Shown: positions 12,645 through 25,381 of the stretch, one piece after another
Layout of the letters: each line of letters begins with the position of its first letter
How positions within the stretch are numbered: the first letter of the stretch is position 1
Source: Oscheius tipulae
Taxonomy: Eukaryota > Nematoda > Chromadorea > Rhabditida > Rhabditidae
NCBI GenBank assembly: GCA_037178975.1
Contig: JASJZH010000002.1
Location: 4,836,001-4,900,000, forward strand
Length of the DNA stretch: 64,000 nucleotides
Direction of reading: 5' to 3'
Notes under the pieces: generated by a model
What the model was told of the DNA's origin: nothing
Database searches by the model: none
Seen by the model: the letters and a program-made list of their open reading frames with translations, nothing else
Position numbers and translations under genes: made by a program

Positions 12645-15073
12645 ATGCGCTTACAAATCTTATCTCTCGTCTTTCTCGGACTGTCAGCAGGTCATCGGAC
12701 AGTCGAGATTGACAACGGAATTGTTGGTGGGTTTGACCTTCCCGATGGCTTCTTCTCTTGTAATAACTGGCCTCTGTCCCTGAGGAAATTACCTGTACCG
12801 TAACCACTTGACTCTGACGGGAACAGTTTCTTTTGGCACGATATCCAAACAGAAAACGGGGAGAAGCAAACTTTCGAAAGAAGCAATTACGCTGCTCTCA
12901 CTAATGGTATCCTTTTTCGGAAGACCCTACGGCAAGGTCATTGCGCAAAGTCTGGCAGTGGCGGCGGGATTCGGGATAATCGCTTTGCGGAAAAAGGAAG
13001 AAGGGAAGACTGCCAACCTCTTCGGAGTTATTAAAATACTCAACGGTTTGAATACGCAAAACCAAATTTTGTGGTTAATCCATGTGTCAGAAAAGAATGA
13101 GTAAGAATAGACATAGAAAGGTCATTCTGACCTATCCTTGAACAGTTTTTCCCAAAGTCACTGATCCATGAGAGTTGTCTCGAGCCGGTCCAGCAATTTG
13201 TTCGAGAGAGACAAGCCTGCCTCAGGGGGTAGTTTTTGAGCGAAGCGACCCTGTCCGAGCACACAAGCGGAATAATCGACTACTTGTTCAAAGTCGAGAC
13301 TGGGAGAAATGTAGAATATTCCAGACGAACCCCAGGTCCAATGCGAATCCGACTCGATCACACTCCTCTTCAACTCTAGGAACTCTTTCGAAGGCAAGGT
13401 TTTTGTCAAGGTGGGTCTCGCGCTTCAGTTGCTCCCTGAAAAAGTGAATGGAAGAGGGTTTAGGGATACGTCCAGGACGATGGCTGTGTCCAGATGGGTG
13501 ACCACAAAACGAGTCACAAGTTCTCGATCAAGCACGATTCCTGCGGTGTCCGACGACAGCGGGAAGTCAACGGAGTTGTGGTCGTAACGACCGTCATTGT
13601 TTCCTTCCACTCCATTTTCATTACCAAGGTCGATCGAGCCTATAAGCTGAGCTGTTTTTACGTGGAGGCAACAAAAAAGCTCTCGCAGCAGTTAGACGTT
13701 GCGTAAGTTGTTTCTCCCTCACCGTTGTGTGACATTTATCCATCGCCGGGGCCGGTTCCAGTGCCCAGTCAGTCTCTAGCCTCAAAAGCCTGAGGGAAAA
13801 GGACACCCAAACAGTAAATTGTCATTTCAGAAGCCTGTCAACCCAGGCTCTCGAAGGTCAAACCCAATTGCCGGTCTGCAAGTACGAGATTCTGTCGGAT
13901 GTCAACGGACCGGCCATCAAGTACGCACACATTGGGGACACTGTTTATCACAAATGGAGCTGTACTTCTGAAATGACAGATATCTACTGTATGAGAGTAC
14001 ACTCTTGTACTGTCAATGATGGACAGGGAGGTCCGCCAGTGACCGTCATCGATGCCAATGGGTGAGAGTTACGACTGTACTAGAAACTTTTCCTCAGCTG
14101 TTCAATCGACGGAGTCATCCTCCAAGACCTCGAGTATCTCGGCGACTTGAGTGCTGGAAAGAATGCCCAAGTATTCAAGTTTGCTGACAAGGCTGGCCTG
14201 TATTTCAACTGTCAATTGCAACTGACAATCAAGGACAAGGTCCTGGGATGTGCTGCCACGGTAACTCTTCCATTACAAACACATACGAAGGTTTAGCAAC
14301 CAAGCTGTCTAGCTCAAACCAACGTGGAGCCGGCTTCCAAGACGACAGAGTACGGTTCGAGTGAGTACACTGAATCCAGTCACGAGAGTGGCTATCCCAC
14401 TCGTCTCCCTGAGTCCAAGTCGCAGGAATCTTCTGCTGAGAAGACCACGCAGGCTCCGGAGATGAACAAGGTACGAACTAAACTTTTTGAGAGAAATCTT
14501 AATAGGTGATTTTGCATTTGGGAGGGTCCCAAGACAGTGCTCCTTCGGCCGAACCATCTCTGGATCAGTATAGAGTCACTGCCGAGACGGTACGGGTTCT
14601 GCAAATCAATATATTCAAGTTTTCAGTCTTCTCCAGTCCCAATCGCCATGCAGAAAGATTCCTACACAAGACTGTTAAGGAGAAATGCACGGGAAAGTAA
14701 GTTACCCCCTTACTAACAGCCACCAGGAGCTTTAGCAAACCGAACTCGACCAGTTACCGTCGCCGACTTTGATCTTCCCGAAAAGGGTTTGATCGTTTTC
14801 GGTCTGGACGATGCTGATCAACATGGAGGCAATTTAGGAGACCGAACAGAAGGTGCAGAAGCTGCTCGGAACTTCTTCGAGAGTCGAGCAACCACTAAGA
14901 CCTGCTTTCCAACCAGTGACTTCTAGAAATTTTAAGAGAAAGAGATGTTTTCAGGCACAATTCTGACTCTCCTAGTCATTTGCCTAACTGTTCTGGCCGT
15001 GGTCACAATCAGCGCCGTGGTCATCGTCTATCGACAAAGACGAATGATCTCACAGTCCTTTTTGAAAGCTTGA
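12645..15073 (+). CDS. cuticlin-like ZP-domain transmembrane protein
   Basis: A ZP-domain protein of the cuticlin type, a structural component of the apical extracellular matrix or cuticle of nematodes and other ecdysozoans. Exon 1 encodes a signal peptide (MRLQILSLVFLGLSAG) and VEIDNGIV. After a 596-base intron, exon 2 gives CESDSITLLFNSRNSFEGKV, the family signature. Later exons give DDGCVQMGDH, VTTVIVSFHSIFITKVDRAY, PVCKYEIL, KYAHIGDTVYHKWSC, VHSCTVNDGQG and DANGCSIDGVILQDLEYL. A Ser/Thr/Glu-rich linker leads to a basic stretch (RRNAREALANRTRP, a likely cleavage region). Next is LPEKGLIVFGLDD (external hydrophobic patch), then a TM helix (LTLLVICLTVLAVVTISAVV) and a short basic tail. Conserved ZP cysteines are present. 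The ATG follows TTTCAGAAG, a likely splice or trans-splice acceptor. The first intron and the final 102-base intron are longer than average. Which cuticlin paralogue it is cannot be said. Confidence 0.88.
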
Positions 15074-15325
15074 ATCGCATGACACCGCTCTTTTTGTATA
15101 TAGACAGCCCACTGCCATCTAATGAACTCATTTCAAATCTGATTGTCTACTCATTTTCGTCGTTCTTATCGACTTTCTGAACGACGTGAAACTAGAGCGG
15201 GAGTTTGAACCATGACATGCCAATTCCTGTAAACTCAACTATTCCAAGGACCTTGGCTTGCATCGTCAAATCTACAGAATTTGTTCTTGTCAGTAAAGAA
15301 AAGGATAGAGTGAATTGAATTCATT

Positions 15326-17341
15326 CTATAGTTCGTCATGGAAAGACGGCGTTGGAGGTGCGTGAAGCTGCTTGTACAATTCCCGTTTTCTCTCCCAAAG
15401 ATGATTTCCAGAAAATTTAACAGCATCGATTTCCACAGCTGAACTGCAATGTTTTCCGGACAAGAGCTCACTTACGATGATCATCACAATCCTCTTCCAG
15501 CTTCTCAGTCAACCAACTTTCTAAACTTGCAACCGACTGCTGTTTGACCGGCTCAATGTGGACACATTTCTCAACAATTTTCTGATACAAGTATAACCGA
15601 CTGTACCTTTTCCGGGAAGTAGAAAACATACGAAGGATCTCTGTCTTGTAGATTCAGCATTTCTGCCAGGTAGACAGTGAATAGGTTCCGACTAAACTAA
15701 ATATATGCAACAGAAATGAACTTACCCATTAAGTACAGCAAAGGAGGCTGATTTGAAACGAATCTTTTCATTGGATGCCAGTTGAGCGAACGCTGAAGCA
15801 TCGGTATTTCGCTTCTTGTCGAAGAAGAACAGAATCGGACGACCGATCGAGAAGACAGCATCGGTGGTCTTTCCGTCGATGATGTAATGCTAAGGTGATA
15901 TCTTGTGATATTCTGTCAATCAATCTCACCATGGAAGGTCTTGATCCCTCTTCGATGAATCTAGCAATTCCTTCCTCTGACATGTCCTCAGAGTGGACAC
16001 TAGCCATCGAGACTCTCTCCAATGGCTTTCCCATGATGATGGCCGGATGACGGGGCCAACGATACACACCTGAGTCCACCAGAGCTCCAATATGGTATTT
16101 CCCGTGGTTGGCTTTGGCAAACTGCTCGTAGAGATGGTAAGGCTGGTTGGTTTTATTCGGAGAAAACAACATAATGGTCGACTCTCGACGGAGAGCAAAA
16201 CCTAGCAAGGAGAGGAGTATAAAATCATATTTTCACAGCATACCTGGAATGATTCCACTTCTGAAGTGAGGAATAAGATCTTCGTGCAGTTCCAGTAAGT
16301 AGGGAACTCGGATTCTTAACATCCAGATTTTTGAAGCTAACCAAACACCAACATTTTCACAAAGTCAGCTACTTTTTCAGGCTCCAGAATGTCTGTGAAC
16401 ATTTGGTAGACTTCTCCCTTGTAAACGTCGACAATCCGAGGCAACTTTTCAGTCTCTTGACAGCACATATCGGCAGAGTCTTGACAGAAAAGAAGTCCGA
16501 TCTATCCATTTTTAGCAGTACCTCATTCAAAAAAGATTGACTCACCGGAACCTTGGTCTCTTCAGCAGCACGTATAGCCGAGAAAACTGCTGCAAAGTTA
16601 TCGAAACCCTCTGGAAAGAAATCCCTAATAACAAAAAGAACCTCTTACCGGATTTGTAGCAAACAATGAGAGAATGTTCTTTTTCATGTTGAGATTTGAA
16701 GTCGTCAACTGCAGTTATCGAGGATAGACTGTGCTGTGAGATCTTTTCAAGGAATTCCGAAGGGAAACTCGACCACCAGCCGTCAACTAAAGGTTTCAAT
16801 ACTATCATTCTATTCTTGGATATCGTACCTTTACCTCCGTTAGCTCTTGACCCGAACAGTTCATTGACAAACCTTGCAAAAATTCTAGAACAGTCAGTAA
16901 GTTGGCACTTGGAAAGGAGCCTACTTGTAAACCTGCTTGAATATTTTCTCATCACTTTCCAGATTCACAGTTCCATAAGTTGAGACACTATTTCCTTCCA
17001 ATCTTAACGAACATATTGATGAAATTAACGTGTGACTGATACTCTTTGATTTCAAGAACTGTAGAGTCTCCCACTTCCTTACAAAGTTCAACCTGGTCAT
17101 TTCCCTCGTCTGCACAGTCGACCTTCAGCAGTTTAGCAGACACAAAGTTGTTATCGGCATTCACACGCCTTATTAGACTGTTCACCTTGGCCTCTGACTC
17201 TTTTATCGTACCTTGAAACTGTTCTATTCTGTTCAAAAACTAAAACCTACTTAATCCCTTGAAGAAAAGTGTGAATTCGATATTTTCTCCATTAGTCAGA
17301 TAGCATAAACTGAATAGGAGAAAGAGCAGTCGACACCGCAT
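15326..17341 (-). CDS. ER-lumenal thioredoxin-fold (PDI-like) protein with HDEL tail
   Basis: A secretory-pathway protein retained in the ER, probably a chaperone-like PDI relative. The signal peptide is MRCRLLFLLFSLCYLTNG (start codon at 17339-17341). Successive thioredoxin-like modules follow: VSAKLLKVDCADEGNDQVEL, a helix ESDEKIFKQVYK, WWSSFPSEFLEKIS, SLIVCYKS, ALRRESTIMLFSPNK, YHIGALVDSGVYRWPRHPA (a cis-proline-like RHPA), IDGKTTDAVFSIGRPILFFF and LQDRDPSYVFYFPEK. The last exon ends with HDEL before TAG at 15326-15328. I see no CxxC redox motif in the exons I could splice, so it is likely redox-inactive. There are about ten introns. One may be only 25 bases (GTACAG...TATCAG near 15600), and another has a 25- or 58-base alternative near 17030. 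The exact PDI-family member is not assignable. Confidence 0.7.
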
Positions 17342-17526
17342 AGTCGAGATAGAAGGAGAGCAGGGAGATAAGGAACAGGAGTCATTTATGACCTTTTGGA
17401 AGCAAAGGCCACGTTGCAGTTGGAATTTTTGGTTGGCGAGTAAAACCGGAGTATTTTTCGTTAAAGAAAGGAACAACAAAACTCTCTATCACGACCTCAA
17501 ACAAGGCTGAGAGAAAAACGAAGACT

Positions 17527-18108
17527 CTACAGGAAAAGAAGACTAGCTCCAAGGACAATTTGAAGACAATAAACAGCAGACGAAGCCGTCGTGTATGTGG
17601 CAGCCGTCTCTAAATGTTTGTGGTAGAGATAGAAACAAGCTCTTCCTACTTTTATGAAGTTCAATGAGTGCATAAGCCTTTCCAATCAGCCTTGCCTCCA
17701 GTTCCGTCTGTGAAGCTTTTGGTAAGGAACTCTCGAGGTAGTCGACACTGTTACAGAGATTGTGACGACAGTGACATCGAACACGGTAATAGTCCTCATC
17801 GGGACTCGCATAAACAGTGCAACCGTCTTTCTGAAAGTGTTCTATGCCTGAAAATGGAATGGATACCGGAAGAGCGGCAGAGGCTATAAGGTTCTCGACT
17901 CCCTTGTTGTATTCGTAGTCTACAACGCAGTCGACCAGACTATATTCGTGAATCGGAAGCTGAAAATAGTGGCAAAAGACCAAGATAATATTTGTACCTC
18001 TTTATTGAATAGTCCATAAGTGCCATTGTAGCAAAGAATGTTTGCAGCCGAAAATATTGGCAAAAGAGCCAAAATGCTCACGAGAATAAGAGGAAGAATG
18101 GTCATCAT
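17527..18108 (-). CDS. Ly6-like GPI-anchored cysteine-rich protein A
   Basis: A small secreted surface protein with the Ly6/uPAR-like arrangement common in nematodes: first cysteine soon after the signal peptide and CHCRHNLCN near the end. The signal peptide is MMTILPLILVSILALLPIFSA, then NILCYNGTYG. The next exon has LVDCVVDYEYN and DGCTVYASPDEDYYRVRC. The last exon, in the frame fixed by the AAA A|AG junction, gives a classical GPI signal (LQIVLGASLLFL) before TAG at 17527-17529. An alternative reading of the last exon ends in a non-hydrophobic tail and is less likely. Introns are short (about 38-40 bases). It belongs to a local set of four related minus-strand genes. Confidence 0.7.
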
Positions 18109-18663
18109 GAGATCAAATGAAAGACAGGAAGACTCTTTGAGTAGTCGTCGGTATAAAACCAACAAACCGACAGTGTAAAAGAAGGTATTTCTGAGTGTCT
18201 GCACTTGATAGTCTAAAATTAGCTCGGGTCATTTGTAGAGATTTGCAAATGGAGAGGAACAGCAGACAGTCTGAAAAAATTTCGAAAGGTTTGAAGGACT
18301 TTTCTCCTTTTCTCTTTTGTTGGGAAAGCACTTCTTTTCTACCATCTGCTGTACACTCCGGATTGTGGGGAAAAGCTAAAGTTTGTACTTTTTGAAGAAA
18401 ACTTTCGGAACAAATTATCAAGAAAACAGTTTAGTTAGTGTGACTCGCAATTACAAGTCTAGAGATTTGCGAGCTTGGGGATCCACTTTGACAGAATCTG
18501 AGCTTAAAGATGATTCGTCCTCGCTGTACTGTGAGTCTCTTCTCTCTTTTCCGGACTTTGCTCGGGACATTTACTCAACCATTTTCTTTAATACTGTCTA
18601 CTAATTTTACCTAACTTTATAACCATTGCTTCACTTTATTGACAACCTTGAACTGTCTTACAA
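18109..18663. other. spacer between Ly6-like genes A and B
   Basis: About 555 bases, AT-richer than the genes. Several + strand open frames of 60-75 codons show no signal peptide, family motif or consistent splicing. I read this as intergenic. Confidence 0.45.
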
Positions 18664-19364
18664 TTAATAGATAACACCGTACACAAAGAGGGTAAGAGCC
18701 ACGAGGAAAGAGCTAGTCATACCACCGCTAGTTTCTGTAGAGTTGCCAGTCTGGGTCTCGTTGAAGAACGTTTCACTGACGAGGATGGTCTCCTGCACGA
18801 TCGCTGTGAACTCCACTGCAATAGAGCATTAGATCAAAACAGTTCAAGCTCACTGTAGTTGCGAACATATCCCAGCGCGCATTTGGTCAACAGACGTCTC
18901 GGGGGGAAAGGATCTTCGATCTCGTGAATCTGCTTCCTGACGGCTTTTTGGAAATTGCGCGGGTGGTTACACATGTCCGATGAGCAATAGCAGCGAATTG
19001 AGGGGTTCGGACTGAAGGAGGGGTTATTGTCCACGTGACAGCCATCATACTAGAGAAACCATTTAAAGGTAAACGAGGTAAACTGACAGCCTGGGCGATT
19101 CCAACGTGGATAATAGCGTTAGTACGACAGTTTTCCATAGTATCGGGTTGGTAGATGGTAATACACCCGACAGGAGAGGAACTAAAGGGCAACACTGCCT
19201 CTCTGACCTAAAAGTACAAGTTTTTGAGACTGGGGAAAGAACAATAAGGGACTTACAGTGAAATTGTCCCTTCCGATCTCGAACTTTCCCGTGTAGCATC
19301 GAATCTCTGAGGCGTTGACGAGAAAGAGGACATTTACAAGACGAAGCAGAATCATTCTGACCAT
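18664..19364 (-). CDS. Ly6-like GPI-anchored cysteine-rich protein B
   Basis: Secreted GPI-anchored surface protein of the same type as its neighbours. The signal peptide MVRMILLRLVNVLFLVNA is followed by SEIRCYTGKFEIG. The second exon gives GCITIYQPDTMENCRTNAI, the third YDGCHVDNNPSFSPNPSIRC with YCSSDMCNH (the typical CxxDxCN end of a Ly6/three-finger domain). The last exon has an N-glycosylation-rich stem (NETQTGNSTETSGG) and a hydrophobic GPI signal (SSFLVALTLFVYGVIY) before TAA at 18664-18666. The three introns are about 38-50 bases and all keep frame. The ligand or partner is unknown. Confidence 0.78.
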
Positions 19365-19664
19365 CTAGAGGGGCGAGGAGAAAGCTTAACAGTCTTACCC
19401 GACTCGAAAATAGACTTTACGGTCAGATGTGGGGAGGAAACTGAATTTTCCCAGAACTTAAAAGAGAACATCGAGACAAAGAGACTTTTGTTCTTCAGCG
19501 CCTTTATGTCTCATTCCATTACCACTCTTTGAGAGACTGTGGCTATCGTGTTGTTCTCACGTTTGCTTAGCACTTACTGCCAGCTGCATGGAGTGCTTCG
19601 ACTACACGTTTCAGCCGGCTTGAAACTGCTCTCATCCGTTCTCTTACAGTCCTATGAGGAGCGA

Positions 19665-22600
19665 ATGACTGACACGAGGAGACTTCTGAGCGTCGACGAC
19701 AATGGACTGGGGGAGAACAAGCAGCTGCAGTACGAGCGGAGTTTGGTGAGTCTTTCGATCTCATTCCCCTTCGAACAATCGATTTCAGCAGCTGGGAACA
19801 TTCAAGAATCTGAAGCGGAAGGAGGAATTGGCTGGACTCCTCCACTCAACAAAGGTAAGTTCACTCAAAGGACAACCTTGTCAATGACTGATCGGCCACC
19901 GATAATGTACATTTTTATTTAGATTGAACATCGAGATGGTCGCGAGATGACAATGGGAGCTGGCGAGACGTCTTTGGGATGCAGCTTCGGGACTCCGAGA
20001 CGACTCATCGCCTTCCTCGAAGACTGGTTCTTTCTCGCCCTCCTTGGACTCATAATGGCTATCTGCTCACTCACAATGGATATTGCTATAGACCAGCTCC
20101 AGAATGGTTAGTATTTTTGATTTTATCACGAGAATAAGAATTACAGTACAGTATCTAATGTTCAACACAGTCAAGCACTTCGACTACATTGTGCTGTCCT
20201 ACGCTGCCTGGATCTCCTACATCTGTCTGCTGATCACCTGCTCTGCTCTCTTCGTCCATTACATCGCTCCACAGGCCATAGGTTCGGGAATACCGGAGAT
20301 GAAGACAATCCTCCGAGGTGTCGTCTTGAAAGAATACCTCACCTTCCGGACACTGGTCTCGAAAATGGTCGGACTCACCTTGTCGCTGGGAAGCGGAGTT
20401 CCGATGGGAAAAGAGGTTGGTTTTTTACAGCTTAGGAGCCATAATAAGCACCACTAGGGTCCCTTCGTGCACGTGGCTTCTGTGGTAGCCAATTTGCTCT
20501 CGAATCTGAAGCACGGAAAGAGCAAGGTCTTCGAGAATGAGCTCTACAACACGGAAATGCTCGCAGCTGGCTGTGCAGTTGGAGTGGCCTGTACCTTCAG
20601 TGCTCCAGTCGGCGGTGTCCTGTTCTCCATCGAGGTCACGTCCGTCTACTTTGCTGTCCGGAACTACTGGCGTGGATTCTTCGCGGCGATCGTCAGCGCC
20701 AGTCTTTTCCGCATGTTCAAGCTGCTCCACAAGACGGCCCAGGACGTCGTTTCTGTCCAGGCTCACTTCCAGACCCGATTCCCTATCACAGACGCTTTTT
20801 TACCGACGGAACTGCCCTTCTTCATTATCCTCGGCCTTGCCTGTGGTCTGGCCGGAGCTCTTTTCGTTTTACTCCATCGCTCCTTTGTCCTCTTCCTGAG
20901 AAAGAGTAAATTCATCAAGCGGGTTTTCATGAAATAGTGAGTTCTCTTTGTTTTGAATACATTAACAAGTTCAGTTGGCTCGTCTACCCAATTGTCGTGG
21001 CCATCTTCATATCCTCCATCTCTTTTCCTCTTGGAGCCGGTGCCTATCTTGGCGGAGAACAGCGATTCACAGCCGTCATGGGCGATCTCTTCACCGACTG
21101 TGCCCTGGTCAAAGAGACGAACGGAAGCCGTCTATGTTCCGAGGAAATCATGAAGCATTGGACTGGTCCTCAAGGCGAGACGTCTATTTTTCTCACACTG
21201 TCTCTCTTCTTCGTCGTATTCGTTAGTCATTGAGTTTATTGATACCAGAGGCTAACTTTAGTACTTCCTGTCTCTGATCTCCTCGACTCTCCCCGTCCCA
21301 AACGGCATCTTCCTACCCGTCTTCGTGCTCGGATCTGTTGTCGGACGTCTGATGGGCGAAGGACTGGCTATCTGGTTCCCACTTGGAATGGACTCGTCTC
21401 TAGTCGATGCCAATGGACTTCCTCTCTTCCCAATTCGGCCTGGCGCTTATGCGGTCGTTGGTTAGTTTCTTTTCTTTAGAGGCAGTCGAACACAGACAGG
21501 CAGAGCACAAAAGAACTAACTGAGACTTCAGGAGCTGCTGCAATGTGCGGAGCTGTGACCCATACTGTCTCCATAGTAGTCATCGTTATGGAACTGACTG
21601 GTCAGCTGGCCCTCCTCGTCCCAGTCATGATTGCTGTCCTCGCGGCCAACGGTATCTGTTCCCTGCTCCAGGATTCGATTTACGACTCTATAATCAAGAT
21701 GAAGCATCTTCCCTATTTGCCGGATATTTCTCATTCTACCTCTGTGTAATTATTCACTATTTCCTCATCAAAAATGCTTTAGGATTCACAAGATTCGAGC
21801 GGACCAGGTGATGAAGACTCCTGTACGCTTTGTGGCCAAGGACACGACTTACGGAGAGCTTCAGGAGACGTTGATCACAATGCCCGGTCTGCGAGCTTTC
21901 CCACTCATCGACAGCAAGAACAGAATGAGTCTGATCGGCTCCATCAGCCGTTCTCAGCTGACCAAACTAGTCGAGAACCATGTCGGAATCAAGGCTCGTC
22001 AGGCAGAGGCCAGAAGACGTGTCCAGGAGGGAATCACGGACCTGGAGAAGAGGATGAATATTGGCGAGAAGAAGGACGAGTCGAAGAAGGAGGAGGAAGA
22101 ACAAACGGGGCAGAAGAAGAAATTCACTGTGCTGAAGGTGGATCGACCCGAAACTCCGAAGAACGAATTGGAGGCTCCGTTCCCGATGGGAGTCAAAAGA
22201 CACGTGGCGGAGCAAATGGAAGCGTATCAGAAAGAGGTGGAAGAGATGAACTATCACACGATTGGAGGCATGTTCCGTTCTTTGACGCGCAAGAGTCTCG
22301 GCAAGCACAAGAAGCCGGTCAGGGACGAGTTCGATCTCTACGAGGAATCTGTGAGTTTTTTTCTCCCCAACTTTCTTGTCTCTGTTTGTTAACCACCATG
22401 CTCTTCACTGTGAATCGTACCGACCACCGATCTTGTCCCTTCTAATAACTCTATTCTTCTATCATGTCGTCGTGACCAATAGCTGACAGTAGTAGCCCAG
22501 GTCTACTTTAACTGCAGCTAAGTGTCCTATTCAGTTTTCTGACAAGTGTTACTGCACCTTTGCCTCTTACAACCATTGAACTAGTCAAATTTCAGAGAAC

Positions 22601-23069
22601 TGCCTGGGAACAGAAGGTGCTGAATGAGACAGTTGACCTCTCGAGATGCAATGTTGACAGCTCTCCGTTTCAAATAGTCGAGCAAACGAGTCTCTTCAAG
22701 GTCCACTCGCTTTTCTCCCTCCTCGGCCTGCATCGAGCTTACGTCTCCTCTTCGGGTCATCTAGTCGGAGTGCTCTCCTTGAAGGAACTCCGTGCCGCCT
22801 TGGAACTCGTCCTTTCTGGCAACTTCCCGCAAGGCGGCGAGAGTATGACGGTCCAGTTCGAGGAGATTGAAGAGGAAGAACACGAGGACTTCATACAGCC
22901 GAAACTGGAAGTGCTGACAAGACACTCCTTGGAGAGTTATCTGGATGACGACGAAGAAAAGACTATGGACAGACCTCGTGACCAAGACAAGATCGGACTA
23001 GTGGACGAGACGACAGCTCCGAAAAGGAAGAAATCCTTCCACATTCGTATCACAGAACCAGACGAATGA
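19665..23069 (+). CDS. clh (CLCN2-like): CLC-2-type voltage-gated chloride channel
   Basis: A plasma-membrane CLC chloride channel. The protein begins [16 protein letters not shown] and reaches the first TM helix at [15 protein letters not shown]. All CLC signatures are visible: [16 protein letters not shown] with the gating glutamate, rebuilt across a splice at 20407/20458; [19 protein letters not shown]; the third pore motif, here [20 protein letters not shown]; and [18 protein letters not shown]. The cytoplasmic C-terminus carries two CBS domains ([37 protein letters not shown] and [15 protein letters not shown]). Between them lies a Lys/Glu-rich linker, with an acidic tail after. CBS2 is closest to vertebrate CLCN2/CLCN1. 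Introns are short except 22351-22593. The ATG chosen follows a TCTTACAG acceptor; an upstream start is possible. AATAAA at 23108 lies 39 bases after the stop. Confidence 0.93.
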
Positions 23070-23123
23070 CTACGTAAAACTCAAACCAAGTACAACATAT
23101 CAGTACCAATAAAATGTCTTTAA

Positions 23124-23719
23124 TCACCGAGGTAGTATGGGTAAGAACAGGGAGAGAAACAGACAAAAAGAACAAGTGACCTGAGAGGGGGCTTGGTAGA
23201 AATAATGGTTGACTTTTGTCTTTGTGGGAAGAACTGTGACCGCATTACAGGAATCGCCACGACAGGAACAATACTCGGCTTGAACAACGTAGGGTGGATA
23301 TGTCCTCAGGACAATATCTTTCCGAATACAAGTCGCTGGCAGTTGTAATTCTTCCGCCATCACATAAGAGGAACAGCCGTAGGAGACACCTGAACTGTCT
23401 TTAAATGTTTCCATTCATCTTTCTACCAAATGGAATCAACTTCTTGCTCTTGATGTGCAATGAAGTGACATTGAGTGAGTAACATGTGGAGGAACACTCC
23501 TGCTTGGCCACATCGGTGCTGTTGCAGCCGAAAACTGTCTGCCTGAAGCCTTCTTGGAAATCTCTGGGGCTTGAGAAGAAGACCCCAAAGTGCTAAAGAT
23601 TGGTTCAGAAGATTTTAGAGGTCTCTTACAGTTTCTATGCTAGAATCGGAGCAGAGGTTACAGTACTTGGTGAGCTTTGCTAGTGGAATCCAGGAGAGAA
23701 GAAATCCTAGAAGGAACAT
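23124..23719 (-). CDS. Ly6-like GPI-anchored cysteine-rich protein C
   Basis: Secreted surface protein related to A and B. The signal peptide (MFLLGFLLSWIPLAKLT) is followed at once by KYCNLCSDSSIE. The next exon contains VFGCNSTDVAKQECSSTCYS, then GVSYGCSSYVMAEE, CIRKDIVLRTYPP and YCSCRGDSCNAV, the CxCxxDxCN end of a Ly6-like domain. The C-terminus is a hydrophobic tail (SFCLFLSLFLPIL), read as a GPI signal although it ends PR. The stop is at 23124-23126. Two introns of about 37 bases keep frame. The 3' end almost touches that of the convergent CLC gene: its AATAAA at 23108 is 16 bases away. Confidence 0.72.
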
Positions 23720-24388
23720 CTTGGGCACATAATCAGCTAAAATTTTGGATCGTAAAACAGAGATAGATCGAATTGAAAGAGAAAACGAGAAATGGATAGC
23801 CGAAATCAGTCGAGTGTATCCTCTTTCTGTTTCCCGCCATCGCCTGGGAGGCAATATAATCTGTCAGGACCACCCCATTGCCCAATATGACGAGACGCCA
23901 AAGGACTGGATGAGCGATGGCAGCCCGAAAAGGGCCCTGTGTGATTGGGAGGCCGAGATCGGCAGCAGATTGGCGCCTGTCCTCATCTGCTTTTGAGACT
24001 CCGTCAAGCGTGAAAGTGGCAAAAATATTGTGGTGGCCTCGTTAGGGGGCCCGACTCCCAGATGAAGATTAAGCAAAAGAGAAACTTGAGACATTCTGGA
24101 GAGAGTATTGGCTCGGGCCCTTAGGCAAATATGGCATCTATTCCAGAAGCCATCTCATTAGAAATCCAGAGGAAAAAAGGAAGTCAGCGATAAGTGGATC
24201 CTTGACGGCAAATTCCATTTACCAGCCTCCCTTAAATAAGTACCAGATTGAGGGGGAGAGAGGGCTTGTGGACGCGCAGGCCAGTAGGCAATCCTTTCCA
24301 GATGATTTACGTGAAAAGAGAGGCTTTATTAGCGAGGGGAAGGCACAAACGACAAAGTATATACAAACGAGTTCCATAAACTGAGTGC
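23720..24388. other. intergenic
   Basis: About 670 bases between Ly6-like gene C (5' side) and gene D (3' side). Open frames on both strands are short and show no recognised motif. No RNA gene was seen. Confidence 0.45.
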
Positions 24389-25381
24389 TCAGACTGGACT
24401 TCGAGAACCGGAAGAATAATTCGAGAGCAGGATCGTCTTGTCGATCGAATTCAAAGACTGTATCGCGTGGATTGCTGAAACAGAACTGTCTTTGGGTTCC
24501 AGAGGAAACCCACAGATCATACAGCCGATGATGAGAAGACTCAGCAAGGCGATCAGTTTCCAAATTAGGCATTCCGGGGAGTGGTAGCTCACAACGCCGA
24601 CTTCGTCTTTGGACTTCTCAGCTGGCTGGGTCTGTGGGGGTTCAGGAGTACTGGTTGTGGTGGGTACAGAAGTAGACGGTTCTTTAGAGGTGACAGTGGC
24701 CGGTTCTGGAAAGATTGTATGAGTTAGGCGTCATACTTTTTACAGTTCAGTCTCTTGCAAGACTGTAAAGTTTTACAGGGGTTTTGCAAAATATTGCAAA
24801 CTGAGAAATGTAATCTCGCACTTGGTAAAGACACACACCAGTTTCGTTAAACATAGGCTCCATGGTTGTGGTCGAAGGTGTCTTCTTGGGCGGTATCCTG
24901 TCCTCGAAGCAGGTATGGAAGCGACAGATCCAGGACTTGATTCGAACACTGGAATTGGGCTCCTGGAAGGTAAGAGTCCCATCCTTGTATCCGACCATAC
25001 GCATCTCCCAGCCGTGGAACGTCCGGAGGTACTGGGCCGGACCCATGACCAGGTAGTCTGAACAAACGATGGACTGTTAATAGAGACAGGTACAGACGTC
25101 GGTCTCCGACTGTGACATTGGTCAAATGACAGCCATCATGACTGATCTCCCATTCGATGGTTCCCTCTTCGCATGGACCCCAGCTCTTGTTAATCAGGAT
25201 TCGGATTCCGGTGGGGTCATTGTAGGGTTCCTGAGCCGGAGTCATACTGTCAATCCTAAAGACTTACAAGGACTTGTTCGATTCCGGGATCTCTGCACTT
25301 TGGGCAGAAGTAGTTTGGAAGTCCATGGACTGCTGTGAGGACAACAGTAACAGCAAATATGGAAACGATCCTCGTAGTCAT
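24389..25381 (-). CDS. secreted cysteine-rich type I membrane protein D
   Basis: Signal peptide MTTRIVSIFAVTVVLTAVHG, then LPNYFCPKCRDPGIEQVL. A 37-base intron leads to EPYNDPTGIRILINKSWG, CEEGTIEWEISHDGCHLTN, HYLVMGPAQYLRTFHGWEMR, SSVRIKSWICRFHTCFEDR and a threonine-rich linker (TPSTTTMEPMFNET). An intron of about 130 bases (splicing ACT G|AA CCG) joins this to a mucin-like stem rich in T, S, P and E. A TM helix follows (LIWKLIALLSLLIIGCMICG), then a cytoplasmic tail of about 40 residues. The cysteine spacing (six to eight Cys) is distantly Ly6-like but not diagnostic. It is the only one of the four local surface proteins with a true cytoplasmic tail rather than a GPI signal. The 3' splice choice is my inference. 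Confidence 0.6.
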